Assembly: GCA_024803745.1 (NCBI GenBank)
Contig: JANJXV010000129.1
Location: 1,488,001-1,552,000 of the forward strand
Direction: 5' to 3'
DNA: 64,000 nt
Origin: Megascapheus bottae
Taxonomy: Eukaryota > Chordata > Mammalia > Rodentia > Geomyidae
Every line of letters begins with the position of its first letter. The first letter of the stretch is position 1. The notes below the pieces were generated by a model. The model was not told the origin of the DNA and did no database searches. It saw nothing but the letters and a program-made list of their open reading frames with translations. Both the position numbers and the translations under genes were made by a program. Positions 1-11,064 of the stretch are shown here, one piece after another.

Positions 1-3000
1 GAAACACTGAAATTATTCCATGCACACTCTCAGACCATAAAGGCATCAAATTGGAGCTGAACACACATCTCCACCAAAGAAAACCCTGTAACTCATGGAG
101 ACTGAACCACACATTGTTGAATCAAAAACAATGGGTAATCGAAGAGATCAGAACAGATATCCAATTGTTTATGAAATTTAACAATAAGGAGCACACAAAT
201 ATCAACTCCTTAGGGACACAACAAAGGCAGTACTCAGAGGAAAATTTATAGCGCGGAGTGCCTACAACAGCAAGTTGGAAAAATGGCAAACCAACTAGTT
301 AATGTCTCACCTTAACCTCCTGGAAAAAGAGCAACAAACCAAACCTAAACCCATAAGGAGAAAGCAAATTATTAAAATCAAAGCAGAATTAAATGATTTG
401 AAATAAAAAACTATAGAAAGAATCAAAAAAACAAGGAGTTGGTTCTTGAAAGAATTAACAAAATTGACAAGCCCTTAGCAAATCTTACCAAAAAAAGAAG
501 AGAGCATATCGAAATAAACAAAATCGCAGATGAAAATGGTAATATCACGACAGAAATTACCAAGATCCAGAATATCATGAGGGAATACTTCTCAAACCTT
601 TACGCCAACAAATTTGAGAATCTAGAAGAAATGGATGAATTCCTAGACAATATTAACATACACACACTGAACAAAGAAGAGCTAACCCAACTCAACAGGC
701 CTATTTCAAGCTCTGAAATAGAAATGGAAATTAGACAACTTCCACTTAAAAAGAGCCCAGGGCCAGATGGATTCACAGCTGAATTCTATAAGGTCTTCAA
801 AGCAGAGCTCACACCAATACTCCTCAAGCTCTTCAACGAAATTGAAAATGAAGGTTCTTTACTAAACTGATTCTGTGAAGCCAGCATATCCCTCATCCCC
901 AAACCAGACAGAGATTCATCAAAGAAAGAGATCTATAGACCCATTTCTTTGATGAACCTCGATGCAAAACTTCTCAGCAAAATACTGGCCAACCGTCTAC
1001 AACAACTCATCAAAAAAAATGTACACTATGATCAAACTGGATTCATCACAGGGAGGCAAATCTGGTTCAACATACACAAATCAATTAATACAATTCAACA
1101 CATCAACAGGAGCAGGGATAAAACCACATGATTGTCTCAATAGATGCGGAAAAGGCATTTGACAAGATCCAAAACCCCTTTATGTTAAAAGATGTGGAGA
1201 AACTAGGAATCCATGGAACATTTCTCAATGTAATAAAGGCTGTGTATGAGAAACCCACTGCTAGTATTATACTTAATGGTGAAAATCTAAAGCCATTCCC
1301 TCTAAAATCAGGAACGAGACAAGGATGCCCACTCTCTCCACTCCTTTTTAACATAGGACTAGAATTCCTAGGCAGTGCAATAAGGCAAGAAGCAAGCATA
1401 AAGGGGATCCAAGTAGGGAAAGAGGAAATAAAACTATCCCTCTTTGCAGATGACATGATTCTGTATTTAAAGAATCCTATAGACTCTACTCCCAAGCTCC
1501 TTGAGCTGATTCAAAGCTTTGGAAGGGTAGCAGGCCATAAAATCAACCCTCACAAATCAACTGCCTTACTTTACGCCAACACTGAGAGGAACGAGGCAAT
1601 AATCAGGAAAGAAAATCCTTTCACAATAGCCTCAAAGAAAATAAAGTACCTAGCAGTTAGCTTAACTAAGAATGTAAAGGACCGTTTAGATGAAAACTTT
1701 AAAACCCTAAAAAAGGAAATTAAAGCAGAACTAAGGAAATGGAAAAACCTCCCGTGCTCCTGGATTGGAAGAATCAACATTGTGAAAATGACAATCTTGC
1801 CAAGGGCTATCTACAAATTCAATGTAATACCCATCAACATCCCAATGTCATTCTTTAAAGACATAGAAGAGGCAATTCAAAATTTCATATGGAATAATAA
1901 AAGACCCCATATAGCAAAAACACTTCTTAGCAGAAAGAACAGCGCTGGAGGAATTTCAATTCCAAACTTAAGGCTCTATTACAGAGCTATAATTCTCAAA
2001 ACAGCTTGGTACTGGCACAAGAACAGGCCTGAAGTCCAATGGAGTAGAACTGCGGACCCAGATATTAAACCACAGACCTATGGCCACCTAATCTTTGACC
2101 AGGGAGCCAAAAAAATAGAATGGAAGAAAGATAGCCTCTTCAACAAGTGTGCTGGCAGAACTGGTTAAACACCTGCAGAAAACTAAAGTTGGATCCTTCT
2201 TTGTCCCCTTGCACTAGAATTAACTCCAAATGGATCAAAGACGTGGAGGTAAAAGCTGACACACTGAAAAGTTTACAGGAAGGAATAGGAGATACACTAG
2301 GCCTCCTTGGTACAGGTCGAAACTTTCTTAATAAGGACCAAGAATCACAACAAATCAGAGAAAGGCTGGATAAGTGGGACTGCATTAAACTGCAGAGCTT
2401 TTGTATGGCAACGGATATAGCTAGTAAACTAATCAGGAAGCCTACAGAGTGGGAGAAGATCTTCACCACCCAAACAACGGAACAAGGCCTCATATCTAAA
2501 ATATATCAACAACTCAAAAAATTGAATCACTCCAAAACTAACCTCCAAAGTAACACCCATCCCATTACAAAATGGGCCAAAGACTTAAAGAGAGTCTTCT
2601 CTGAAGAAGAAACAAAAATGGCCTATAGACACATGAAGAAATGCTCAACATCTCTGGTCATAAAAGAAATGCAAGTCAAAACAAGTCTAAGATTCCACCT
2701 AACTCCAGTTAGAATGGCCAGGATCAGGAAAACGAATGACAACAGATGCTGGAGGGGATGTGGTCAGGAGGGATCACTACTACACTGTTGGTGGGAGTGC
2801 AAACTCGTTCAACCACTATGGAAAGCAGTGCGGCAGTGCCTCAAAACGCTAAACATACAACTCCCCTATGACCCAGCAATTCCAGTACTTGGCATTTACC
2901 CAACAATCCAGAAACAAGGGCATACTAAACCCACTAGCACAACAATGTTCATTGCAGCACTATTCACCATAGCATAGATATGGAACCAACCCAGATGTCC

Positions 3001-3190
3001 CTCAGTTGATGAGTGGATCAACAAGTTGTGGTATTTGTACACAATGGAATTCTATGCTGCTGTCAGAAAGAATGACATCGCCCCATTTGTTAGGAAATGG
3101 AAAGACTTAGAACAAATCATATTAAGTGAAGTAAGCCAGACTCAAAGGAACTTAGGCTCAATGGTTTCCCTCATTCGTCATAATCAGTAG
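1..3190 (+). pseudogene. LINE-1 ORF2 pseudogene, copy A (partial)
   Basis: ORF2 encodes the L1 endonuclease/reverse transcriptase that nicks target DNA and copies L1 RNA in place. Visible in order are the end of the endonuclease (1-250), the linker (439-870), the RT finger/palm with '[10 protein letters not shown]' at 1134-1163 and catalytic FADD at 1443-1454, and the C-terminal CX3CX7HX4C knuckle (about 2747-2800). The frame is broken by stops at 249-251 and 868-870, a 1-bp deletion near 2147 and an AAA-to-TAG change at 2975-2977. The last of these is also seen in copy C. The ancestral stop is TAG at 3188-3190. Confidence 0.92.
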
Positions 3191-3604
3191 AAACCTTGGG
3201 CTCTACTAGCAGAGATTGTGAATAGAGCAAAAGGTCATATATAAGGCCATATAATGTGAAGCTAATTGAAAGGACGTCCAGGATATTGACACAAAAGCCA
3301 TATAATGAATGATTGTTGTCCTTAATGTACTATGTTGTCTCTCATCTCGCATGCTGTCCTTTGGTTATCCCATATTGGTATAGTATCTCAGTTTGTTATC
3401 TGATATATTGAATTTATTTGTATTTGGATATTTGAAATTTGATAGGGAAGGGGGGAAAACCAAGACGGGTGGGGGGTGTGGGGTTGGAGGGAAATGGGTA
3501 CCAAGACATGTGAAAGGGTATCAATGTTTGTGAATTAATGCACCTTCTATCTGGCAAATATCATCTAACCCTTTTACTAATTACAATAAAAAAATGAAAA
3601 AAAA
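1..3604 (+). mobile_element. LINE-1, copy A (5' part outside window)
   Basis: This L1 begins mid-endonuclease at the window edge and runs through reverse transcriptase, C-terminal domain and 3'UTR. The 3'UTR has a G-rich tract around 3444-3495 and ends in an A-rich tail with AATAAA at about 3585. The tail abuts the flank 'gaaagttgtagtg' at 3605. Copies A and B share ORF2 variants not seen in C to F, for example 'aacataggactag' and 'gcaataaggcaag'. Confidence 0.93.
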
Positions 3605-4232
3605 GAAAGTTGTAGTGTGTGGGGAGGATGATGGGGTCAAATACATTTCTTCTTAGAAATTTACCTCATCTGGTTGCCCTGGATTTTCCTGGCCTTCTTC
3701 TTAGAGAAAGTTCTGTTATACTGGATTTGTGGCTTGGCATGATCTAGCATGTACATCTTCGAGTAAGACATCCACAACTTCCATGCCTGAGACTCGAGTT
3801 TCCTGACCTTTGGCAACAGCACAGCAACATCTTTCTTCCTCCTGAGCCACAGGCCAAGTGAGCTGGCTTGAGCTGGTTGTTAGTTACAGTGGCTTGGTTA
3901 CCAGGGTTCCATATTCTGTTCCATTGTGAGGGAGGCAGGGTCACCTTTCAGGGCCCAATGACCAAAGATCCTTGCTCACAAAAGACCTCACCAAAGACAT
4001 ACTGGAGGCTGAATCTCTCCTCCAGTCTCACAATATACATGTGGATGTAGTATACAGCATACCTTATTTGTCCAATCCCAATGTCTTCCACTAGGCCCAA
4101 CTACCAGTCTGGTCTCAGGCTCAAGGAGCCTTTCTTAGGTAAGATCCAAACTTAAGGGTCAATATTGCCCTCATCCTTTACAAAACATTTGCTTCACAGT
4201 GCCTTCTCTGCCTGCATTTTGCCCCTTGTCGA

Positions 4233-4440
4233 ATTTTTTTTTGTTTTTGCTAGTGTTGGGACTTGACCTCAGAGTGTGAACATTGTTCTTGGGCTTTCTT
4301 TAGGCTTTAGCTGTCCCACCGAGCCACAGCACCACTTGCAGCGTTTTCTCTGTATGTGGTAATGAGGAATCAAACCTGAGGCTTACTGCTTGGTAGCCAA
4401 GGACTCTCCCACTAGGTCAAACACACAGGGCATCTTGCAC
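4233..4440 (-). mobile_element. ID-like SINE inside the unit flank
   Basis: Read on the minus strand it has the usual body of this genome's SINEs: 'gtggtgctgtggctcggtgg'-type text, then the end near the T-run at 4233-4250. Equivalent copies lie about 7.42 kb apart in every unit, near 11694-11899, 19119-19319, 26551-26757, 33981-34183 and 41397-41600. It is also present in the inverted copy at 59575-59775, so it was inserted before the two loci separated. Confidence 0.7.
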
Positions 4441-4631
4441 ATATTTTTGACGTCAATCTACTAGGATATTATTAGGTTTCTGTATCCTAATCAATTTTTT
4501 CCTGATGATTAGCTTTGCTGTCATGTGTAAAAAATGCAAGAGGGAAAAACACAGAAGAATTAGTGAAATTAAAAAAAAGCATTAGACACAGTTAAGTGTT
4601 CATTCTTTGTAGGAGAAAGGATATTTGGATA

Positions 4632-4645
4632 TGATGATGATGATA

Positions 4646-4677
<32 letters not shown>

Positions 4678-4688
4678 GATGATGATGA
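4632..4688 (+). repeat. (GAT)n microsatellite, copy A allele
   Basis: GAT triplets with GATAAT and GGTGAT interruptions, about 57 bp. The other units carry shorter pure tracts: 12092-12110, 19510-19543, 26950-26973, 34375-34397 and 41792-41810. The inverted copy has only about four repeats (59370-59385). The tract therefore varies in length between copies. Confidence 0.95.
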
Positions 4689-4706
4689 CTTTATAATTAC
4701 TATGTC

Positions 4707-4905
4707 AGGGTTGAGAGTTTGGCATAGTGGTAGAGTGCTTGCCTAGCATCCATGAAGATCTGGGTTTGATTGCTCAGTACCACATAGATAGAAAATCTAG
4801 ATGTGGCACTGTGGCTCAAGTGGCAGTTGGCGAGACTTGAGAAAACCCGAGGACAGTGCTCAGGCCCTGAATTCAAGCCCCACGACTGGCAGAAAGATAA
4901 AAGAA
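4707..4905 (+). mobile_element. ID/tRNA-type composite SINE inside the unit flank
   Basis: It begins with an ID-like block ('tagtggtagagtgcttgcct') and continues with the second block ('gtggcactgtggctcaag') and the end 'cccacgactggcagaaag' plus an A-rich tail. The same element sits in all units and, reversed, at 59150-59345. The tRNA-like A and B boxes belong to the SINE and do not make this a tRNA gene. Confidence 0.75.
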
Positions 4906-5576
4906 AATAAAAATGCTTTTTACGAGCTAATTCACTCACAGCATTTGCTTCTGAAATCTTCGCTTCTGCATCTTGTGAAATACCCCTTTCCCTCAACGTA
5001 GACAAGAAAAACAGATCCATCCCATGGTCCACTGTGAGGCCACTGGTTGGGCTAAGAGCTAGTCGTGCAGCAACACATAAGTTTTATTCTAATACTTTCC
5101 AAACTTTGTACTCAAATATGCTACCTACTTACCAACTTATGTCAGTTATCCTTATGCTATAACTTTTCTTCATTACTACAATATTCTTACACTCCTACGT
5201 TAATCCTCTTGCACCTCCCCTGACCTCTCTCATTCTTTTTTTCTATCTCTGGACCTCTGCTCGTCTTTCAACCCGTATACTGCAAGGATCTACACTTGAT
5301 GGCTGTTGAGCAATATTGTATATGTAGGTGGTTAATTATTCTCTAGGCTCAGAGGGACTTAAAGACAATAGAGATTGGATTGAGAGGCTTATTGTTTTGG
5401 GTATAAATCGCTTATCAGTGGTTGTATTAGGCTGGTCTGTAAGTGCACAAAAAGAAAGAGTGATAATACCAATCAAAACTTGTGAACATCTAGTGTCTGC
5501 CAGCTACAGAGGTGTAGGTTGGTTATATCTGAAAAACTATAATCGTATTTAGTAGTAATCTTGCTCCCATTTTCAA

Positions 5577-6760
5577 ATGGGCAGAACAAGAAACTCAAGA
5601 AAAATGTCAAATCAAGAAACAACATCCCCCACCCAATGTAAACAGACAATGGAACAGTCACTGGCAAACCTAGAGGAGAGTCTTCCAATTGCTACACAAA
5701 TGCAATTGATAAACATCATTAATGAAAAATGTGAAAATATAAAGAAAGAGATAATGGAGGAAGCCATACCTGAACAAGAGGAAAGCAAAAACAAGGTGAT
5801 AAGTGAAAAAGAAGAAGCCATAAAGGAGGCCATAATAAAGGTTTTTCAAAGAAAGATGGATGAATTCAAAGAATCCCCAAATAAAAACGTGACCAAACTC
5901 CAGCAAATGTCCAAAGAAAATAAAGCTACTGAGCTAACCACTCAAAAGGAAATCAAGGAGATAAAGAAATCCATACATGATCTAAAACAAGGGATGCAAG
6001 GCATCAAAAGTGAGCAATTAGAAGCAAGGGAGATGAAAAATAAAGTAGATAGCTTTGATAGCAGGTTAGACATTGCACACGAGAGAATTTCCGTGGCTGA
6101 AGATAATTTAGGTATTATAAAGAACAGAAAATGAGTCAATCCAAATCTAGGAAATATGAGAGAGCGCTTCAGGAGGTCCAAGATACAATTAGGAAGACTA
6201 ATTTAAGGCTAGTTGGTACTGAGGAGGGCGTGGAGAAAGAGGTCAATGGTATTGGAAATATACTTCAGGGAATCATCTCAGAGAATTTCCCAAATATCCA
6301 GAAGGGCAGGCCCATCCAGATACGAGAAGCTTTTAGAACCCCAAACAGACCTGACCAGAAAAGAACATCCCACCGCCACATTCTGATGCAAACTGGATCA
6401 ATAGAAACGAAAGGAAAGATCCTAAAGGCAGCCAGGGAAAAGGGATCAGTAACCTACAAAGGCAAACCAATCAGAATAACCCCAGATTTCTCTGCAGAGC
6501 CCATGCAAGCACGAAGTGACTGGAAGCATATATGTCATGCCCTTATATCAAATAACTACCAGCCAAGAATACTGTAGCCAGCTAAGCTCTCATTCATAAC
6601 TGAGGGAAAAATAAAAACATTCCATTCCAGGGAAAAGCTGCAACAATATGTCGAAACAAAACCAACACTACAGAGAATTCTCAAAGATGCTGTATACATA
6701 GAAAACCAAAATAAATGCAATATAGGGGAAGAAATGGCACCTAAACAGCATACCATCTAA
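5577..6760 (+). pseudogene. LINE-1 ORF1 pseudogene, copy B
   Basis: ORF1p is the trimeric RNA-binding chaperone that coats L1 RNA. Part one (5577-6134, 185 aa) is a Lys/Glu-rich coiled coil. Part two (6131-6577, 148 aa) covers the RRM and C-terminal domain, with the conserved 'KAAREKGSVTYKGKPIR' and 'DFSAE..QARSDWK'. The two are offset by a frameshift and overlap as ATGA at 6131-6134. A TAG at 6575-6577 replaces the Tyr expected before 'PAKLSF', after which the frame stays open to TAA at 6760. These lesions recur in the other copies. Copy B itself adds little further damage. Confidence 0.9.
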
Positions 6761-6808
6761 GGACCACAAGAACTGTCAAGACACAGGCCCTACTAAAAGC
6801 TTTTAAAA

Positions 6809-9800
6809 ATGGTAGGAACTAATAAATATCTCTCAATCCTAAAACTCAATATCAATGGACTTAACTCTCAAATTAAACGGCATAGGTTGTCTAGTTGGAT
6901 CAAAAAGCAAGAGCCATCGTTCTGCTGACTTCGAGAGACACATCTTACCCCAAAACAATCATCTTTTGAAATTGAGAGGTTGGAATAAACTCTATCAAGC
7001 TAACTGCCCCCATAAACAGGCTAGAGTTGCCATCCTCATATCAGATACAATAGACTTCAAAGGAAAATTAGTAAGAAAAGACAAAGAAGGTTACTACATA
7101 CTACTAAAGGGATCTTTCCTCCCGGAAGACATAACAATCCTAAATATTTACACACCCAATCCCGGAGCTCCAAACTTCATCAAGCAAACTTTACTTACAC
7201 TGAAACCATACATAGATCCAAATACAGTGATTGTTGGTGAGTTTAACACACCACTCTCACCTATGGACAGATCAACAAGGCAAAAACTCAACAGAGAAAC
7301 CTTAGAATTGAACAACTATATAGACCAACTAGATCTAACAGACATCTGCAGAATATTCCACCCAGTAACACCACAATATACGTTTTTCTCAGCAGCACAT
7401 GGAACATTTTCCAAAATAGACCACATCTTAGGCCATAAAGCAAACCTGGACAGATTCAGAAACACTGAAATTATTCCATGCACACTCTCAGACCATAAAG
7501 GCATCAAATTGGAGCTGAACACACATCTCCACCAAAGAAAACCCTGTAACTCATGGAGACTGAACCACACATTGTTGAATCAAAAACAATGGGTAATCGA
7601 AGAGATCAGAACAGATATCCAACTGTTTATGAAATTTAACAATAAGGAGCACACAAATATCAACTCCTTAGGGACACAACAAAGGCAGTACTCAGAGGAA
7701 AATTTATAGCGCGGAGTGCCTACAACAGCAAGATGGAAAAATGGCAAACCAACTAGTTAATGTCTCACCTTAACCTCCTGGAAAAAGAGCAACAAACCAA
7801 CCCTAAACCCATTAGGAGAAAGCAAATTATTAAAATCAAAGCAGAATTAAATGAATTGGAATAAAAAAACTATAGAAAGAATTAACAAAACAAGGAGTTG
7901 GTTCTTTGAAAGAATTAACAAAATTGACAAGCCCTTAGCAAATCTTACCAAAAAAAGAAGAGAGCATATCGAAATAAACAAAATCGCAGATGAAAATGGT
8001 AATATCACGACAGAAATTACCAAGATCCAGAATATCATGAGGGAATACTTCTCAAACCTTTACGCCAACAAATTTGAGAATCTAGAAGAAATGGATGAAT
8101 TCCTAGACAATATTAACATACACACACTGAACCAAGAAGAGCTACCCCAACTCAACAGGCCTATTTCAAGCTCTGAAATAGAAATGGAAATTAGACAACT
8201 TCCACTTAAAAAGAGCCCAGGGCCAGATGGATTCACAGCTGAATTCTATAAGGTCTTCAAAGCAGAGCTCACACCAATACTCCTCAAGCTCTTCAACGAA
8301 ATTGAAAATGAAGGTTCTTTACTAAACTGATTCTGTGAAGCCAGCATATCCCTCATCCCCAAACCAGACAGAGATTCATCAAAGAAACAGATCTATAGAC
8401 CCATTTCTTTGATGAACCTCGATGCAAAACTTCTCAACAAAATACTGGCCAACCGTCTACAACAACTCATCAAAAAAATGTACACTATGATCAAACTGGA
8501 TTCATCACAGGGAGGCAAAGCTGGTTCAACATACACAAATCAATTAATATAATTCAACACATCAACAGGAGCAGGGATAAAATCACATGATTGTCTCAAT
8601 AGATGCGGAAAAGGCATTTGACAAGATCCAAAACCCCTTTATGTTAAAAGATGTGGAGAAACTAGGAATCCATGGAACATTTCTCAATGTAATAAAGGCT
8701 GTGTATGAGAAACCCACTGCTAGTACTATACTTAATGGTGAAAATCTAAAGCCATTCCCTCTAAAATCTGGAACGAGACAAGGATGCCCACTCTCTCCAC
8801 TCCTTTTTAACATAGGACTAGAATTCCTAGGCAGTGCAATAAGGCAAGAAGCAAGCATAAAGGGGATCCAAGTAGGGAAAGTGGAAATAAAACTATCCCT
8901 CTTTGCAGATGACATGATTCTGTATTGAAAGAATCCTATAGACTCTACTCCCAAGCTCCTTGAGCTGATTCAAAGCTTTGGAAGGGTAGCAGGCCATAAA
9001 ATCAACCCTCACAAATCAACTGCCTTACTTTACACCAACACTGAGAGGAACGAGGCAATAATCAGGAAAGAAAATCCTTTCACAATAGCCTCAAAGAAAA
9101 TAAAGTACCTAGCAATTAGCTTAACTAAGAATGTAAAGGACCGTTTAGATGAAAACTTTAAGACGATAAAAAAGGAAATTAAAGCAGAACTAAGGAAATG
9201 GAAAAACCTCCCATGCTCCTGGATTGGAAGAATCAACATTGTGAAAATGAGAATCTTGCCAAGGGCTATCTACAAACTCAATGTAATACCCATCAACATC
9301 CCAATGTCATTCTTTAAAGACATAGAAGAGGCAATTCAAAATTTCATATGGAATAATAAAAGACCCCGTATAGCAAAAACACTTCTTAGCAGAAAGAACA
9401 GCGCTGGAGGAATTTCAATTCCAAACTTAAGGCTCTATTACAGAGCTATAATTCTCAAAACAGCTTGGTACTGGCACAAGAACAGGCCTGAAGTCCAATG
9501 GAGTAGAAGTGCGGACCCAGATATTAAACCACAGACCTATGGCCACCTAATCTTTGACCAGGGAGCCAAAAAAATAGAATGGAAGAAAGATAGCCTCTTC
9601 AACAAGTTGTGCTTGCAGAACTGGTTAAACACCTGCAGAAAACTAAAGTTGGATCCTTCTTTGTCACCTTGCACTAGAATTAACTCCAAATGGATCAAAG
9701 ACCTGGAGGTAAAAGCTGACACACTGAAAAGTTTACAGGAAGGAATAGGAGATACACTAGGCCTCCTTGGTACAGGTCGAAACATTCTTAATAAGGACCA

Positions 9801-10650
9801 AGAATCACAACAAATCAGAGAAAGGCTGGATAAGTGGGACTGCATTAAACTGCAGAGCTTTTGTATAGCAACAGATATAGCTAGTAAACTAATCAGGAAG
9901 CCTACAGAGTGGGAGAAGATCTTCACCACCCAAACAACGGAACAAGGCCTCACATCTAAAATATATCAACAACTCAAAAAATTGAATCACTCCAAAACTA
10001 ACCTCCAAAGTAACACCCATCCCATTACAAAATGGGCCAAAGACTTGAAGAGAGCCTTCTCCGAAGAAGAAACAAAAATGGCCTATAGAAACATGAAGAA
10101 ATGCTCAACATCTCTGGTCATAAAAGAAATGCAAATGAAAACAAGTCTAAGATTCCACCTAACTCCAGTTAGGATGGCCAGGATCAGGAAAACGAATGAC
10201 AACAGATGCTGGAGGGGATGTGGTCTGGAGGGATCACTACTACACTGTTGGTGGGAGTGCAAACTCGTTCAACCACTATGGAAAGCAGTGCGGCAGTGCC
10301 TCAAAACGCTAAACATACAACTCCCCTATGACCCAGCAATTCCAGTACTTGGCATTTACCCAACAATCCAGAAACAAGGGCATACTAAACCCACTAGCAC
10401 AACAATGTTCATTGCAGCACTATTCACCATAGCAAAGATATGGAACCAACCCAGATGTCCCTCAGTTGATGAGTGGATCAACAAGTTGTGGTATTTGTAC
10501 ACTATGGAATTCTATGCTGCTGTCAGAAAGAATGACATCGCCCCATTTGTTAGGAAATGGAAAGACTTAGAACAAATCATATTAAGTGAAGTAAGCCAGA
10601 CTCAAAGGAACTTAGGCTCAGTGGTTTCCCTCATTCGTCATAATCAGTAG
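6809..10650 (+). pseudogene. LINE-1 ORF2 pseudogene, copy B
   Basis: ATG 6809 opens with the L1 endonuclease N-terminus, including 'LTLNINGLN'-type sequence with Asn14. Codon 40 is TGA (6926-6928) where Cys is expected, and a frameshift follows near 6955. The next frame carries 'VGEFNTPL' (7233-7256), in which the metal-binding Asp (human L1 D145) is Glu. Then come 'KIDH' and 'SDH'. A TGA at 8328-8330 and a copy-specific TGA at 8926-8928, just after FADD (8902-8913), interrupt RT. From 8929 to 10650 the frame is open through the CX3CX7HX4C knuckle. Confidence 0.9.
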
Positions 10651-11064
10651 AAACCTTGGGCTCTACTAGCAGAGATTGGCAATAGAGCAAAAGGCCATAT
10701 ATAAGGCCATATAATGTGAAGCTAATTGAAAGGACCTCCAGGATATTGACACAAAAGCCATATAATGAATGATTGTTGTCCTTAATGTACTATGTTGTCT
10801 CTCATCTCGCTTGCTGTCCCTTGGTTATCCCATATTGGTATAGTATCTCACTTTGTTATCTGATATATTGAATTTATTTGTATTTGGATATTTGAAATTT
10901 GATAGGGAAGGGGGAAAACCAAGACGGGTGGGGGGTGTGGGGTTGGAGGGAAATGGGTACCAAGACATGTGAAAGGGTATCAATGTATGTGAATTAATGC
11001 ACCTTCTATCTGGCAAATATCATCTAACCCTTTTACTAATTACAATAAAAAAATGAAAAAAAAA

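Larger units (their letters stand above)
3605..5016 (+). repeat. Non-L1 flank of array unit, copy A
   Basis: This 1.4-kb segment links one L1 tail to the next L1. It holds a minus-strand ID-like SINE (4233-4440), an interrupted (GAT)n microsatellite (4632-4688, the longest in the array) and a plus-strand SINE (4707-4905). The first 600 bp is not a repeat I recognise. The whole segment matches, inverted and diverged, 59038-60390. No plausible gene lies here: the short ORFs that recur in every copy reflect copy identity rather than coding constraint. Confidence 0.9.
5017..11064 (+). mobile_element. LINE-1, copy B (complete unit)
   Basis: This is the first complete L1 of the array. A 560-bp 5' region (5017-5576) of unknown promoter activity precedes ORF1 (5577-6760). 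A 48-bp gap then leads to ORF2 (6809-10650), followed by a 3'UTR with a G-rich polypurine tract (about 10900-10950) and an A-rich tail. I saw no target-site duplication of the 3' flank 'gaaagttgtag' in 5017-5576. This fits 5016/5017 being a duplication junction rather than the original L1 insertion edge. Confidence 0.93.

Noticed and set aside
1103..1495. Antisense open frames across ORF2, repeated in each unit
   Set aside because: They are shadows of the L1 coding strand and move with it. Sense frames match L1 proteins, antisense frames match nothing.
3744..4050. Short frames of 60-66 codons on both strands of the unit flank
   Set aside because: Repeated only because the flank is repeated. 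Both strands are open over the same stretch, and the diverged inverted copy does not keep the same frames cleanly.
4707..4780. tRNA gene
   Set aside because: The A/B-box-like text is part of an ID-type SINE. No cloverleaf with acceptor stem is seen.
5328..5552. A 74-codon frame before ORF1, present in all six copies that cover it
   Set aside because: It begins with GTG (GCT-side variants in other copies), not ATG. Its persistence is explained by near identity of the units. No evidence of selection.
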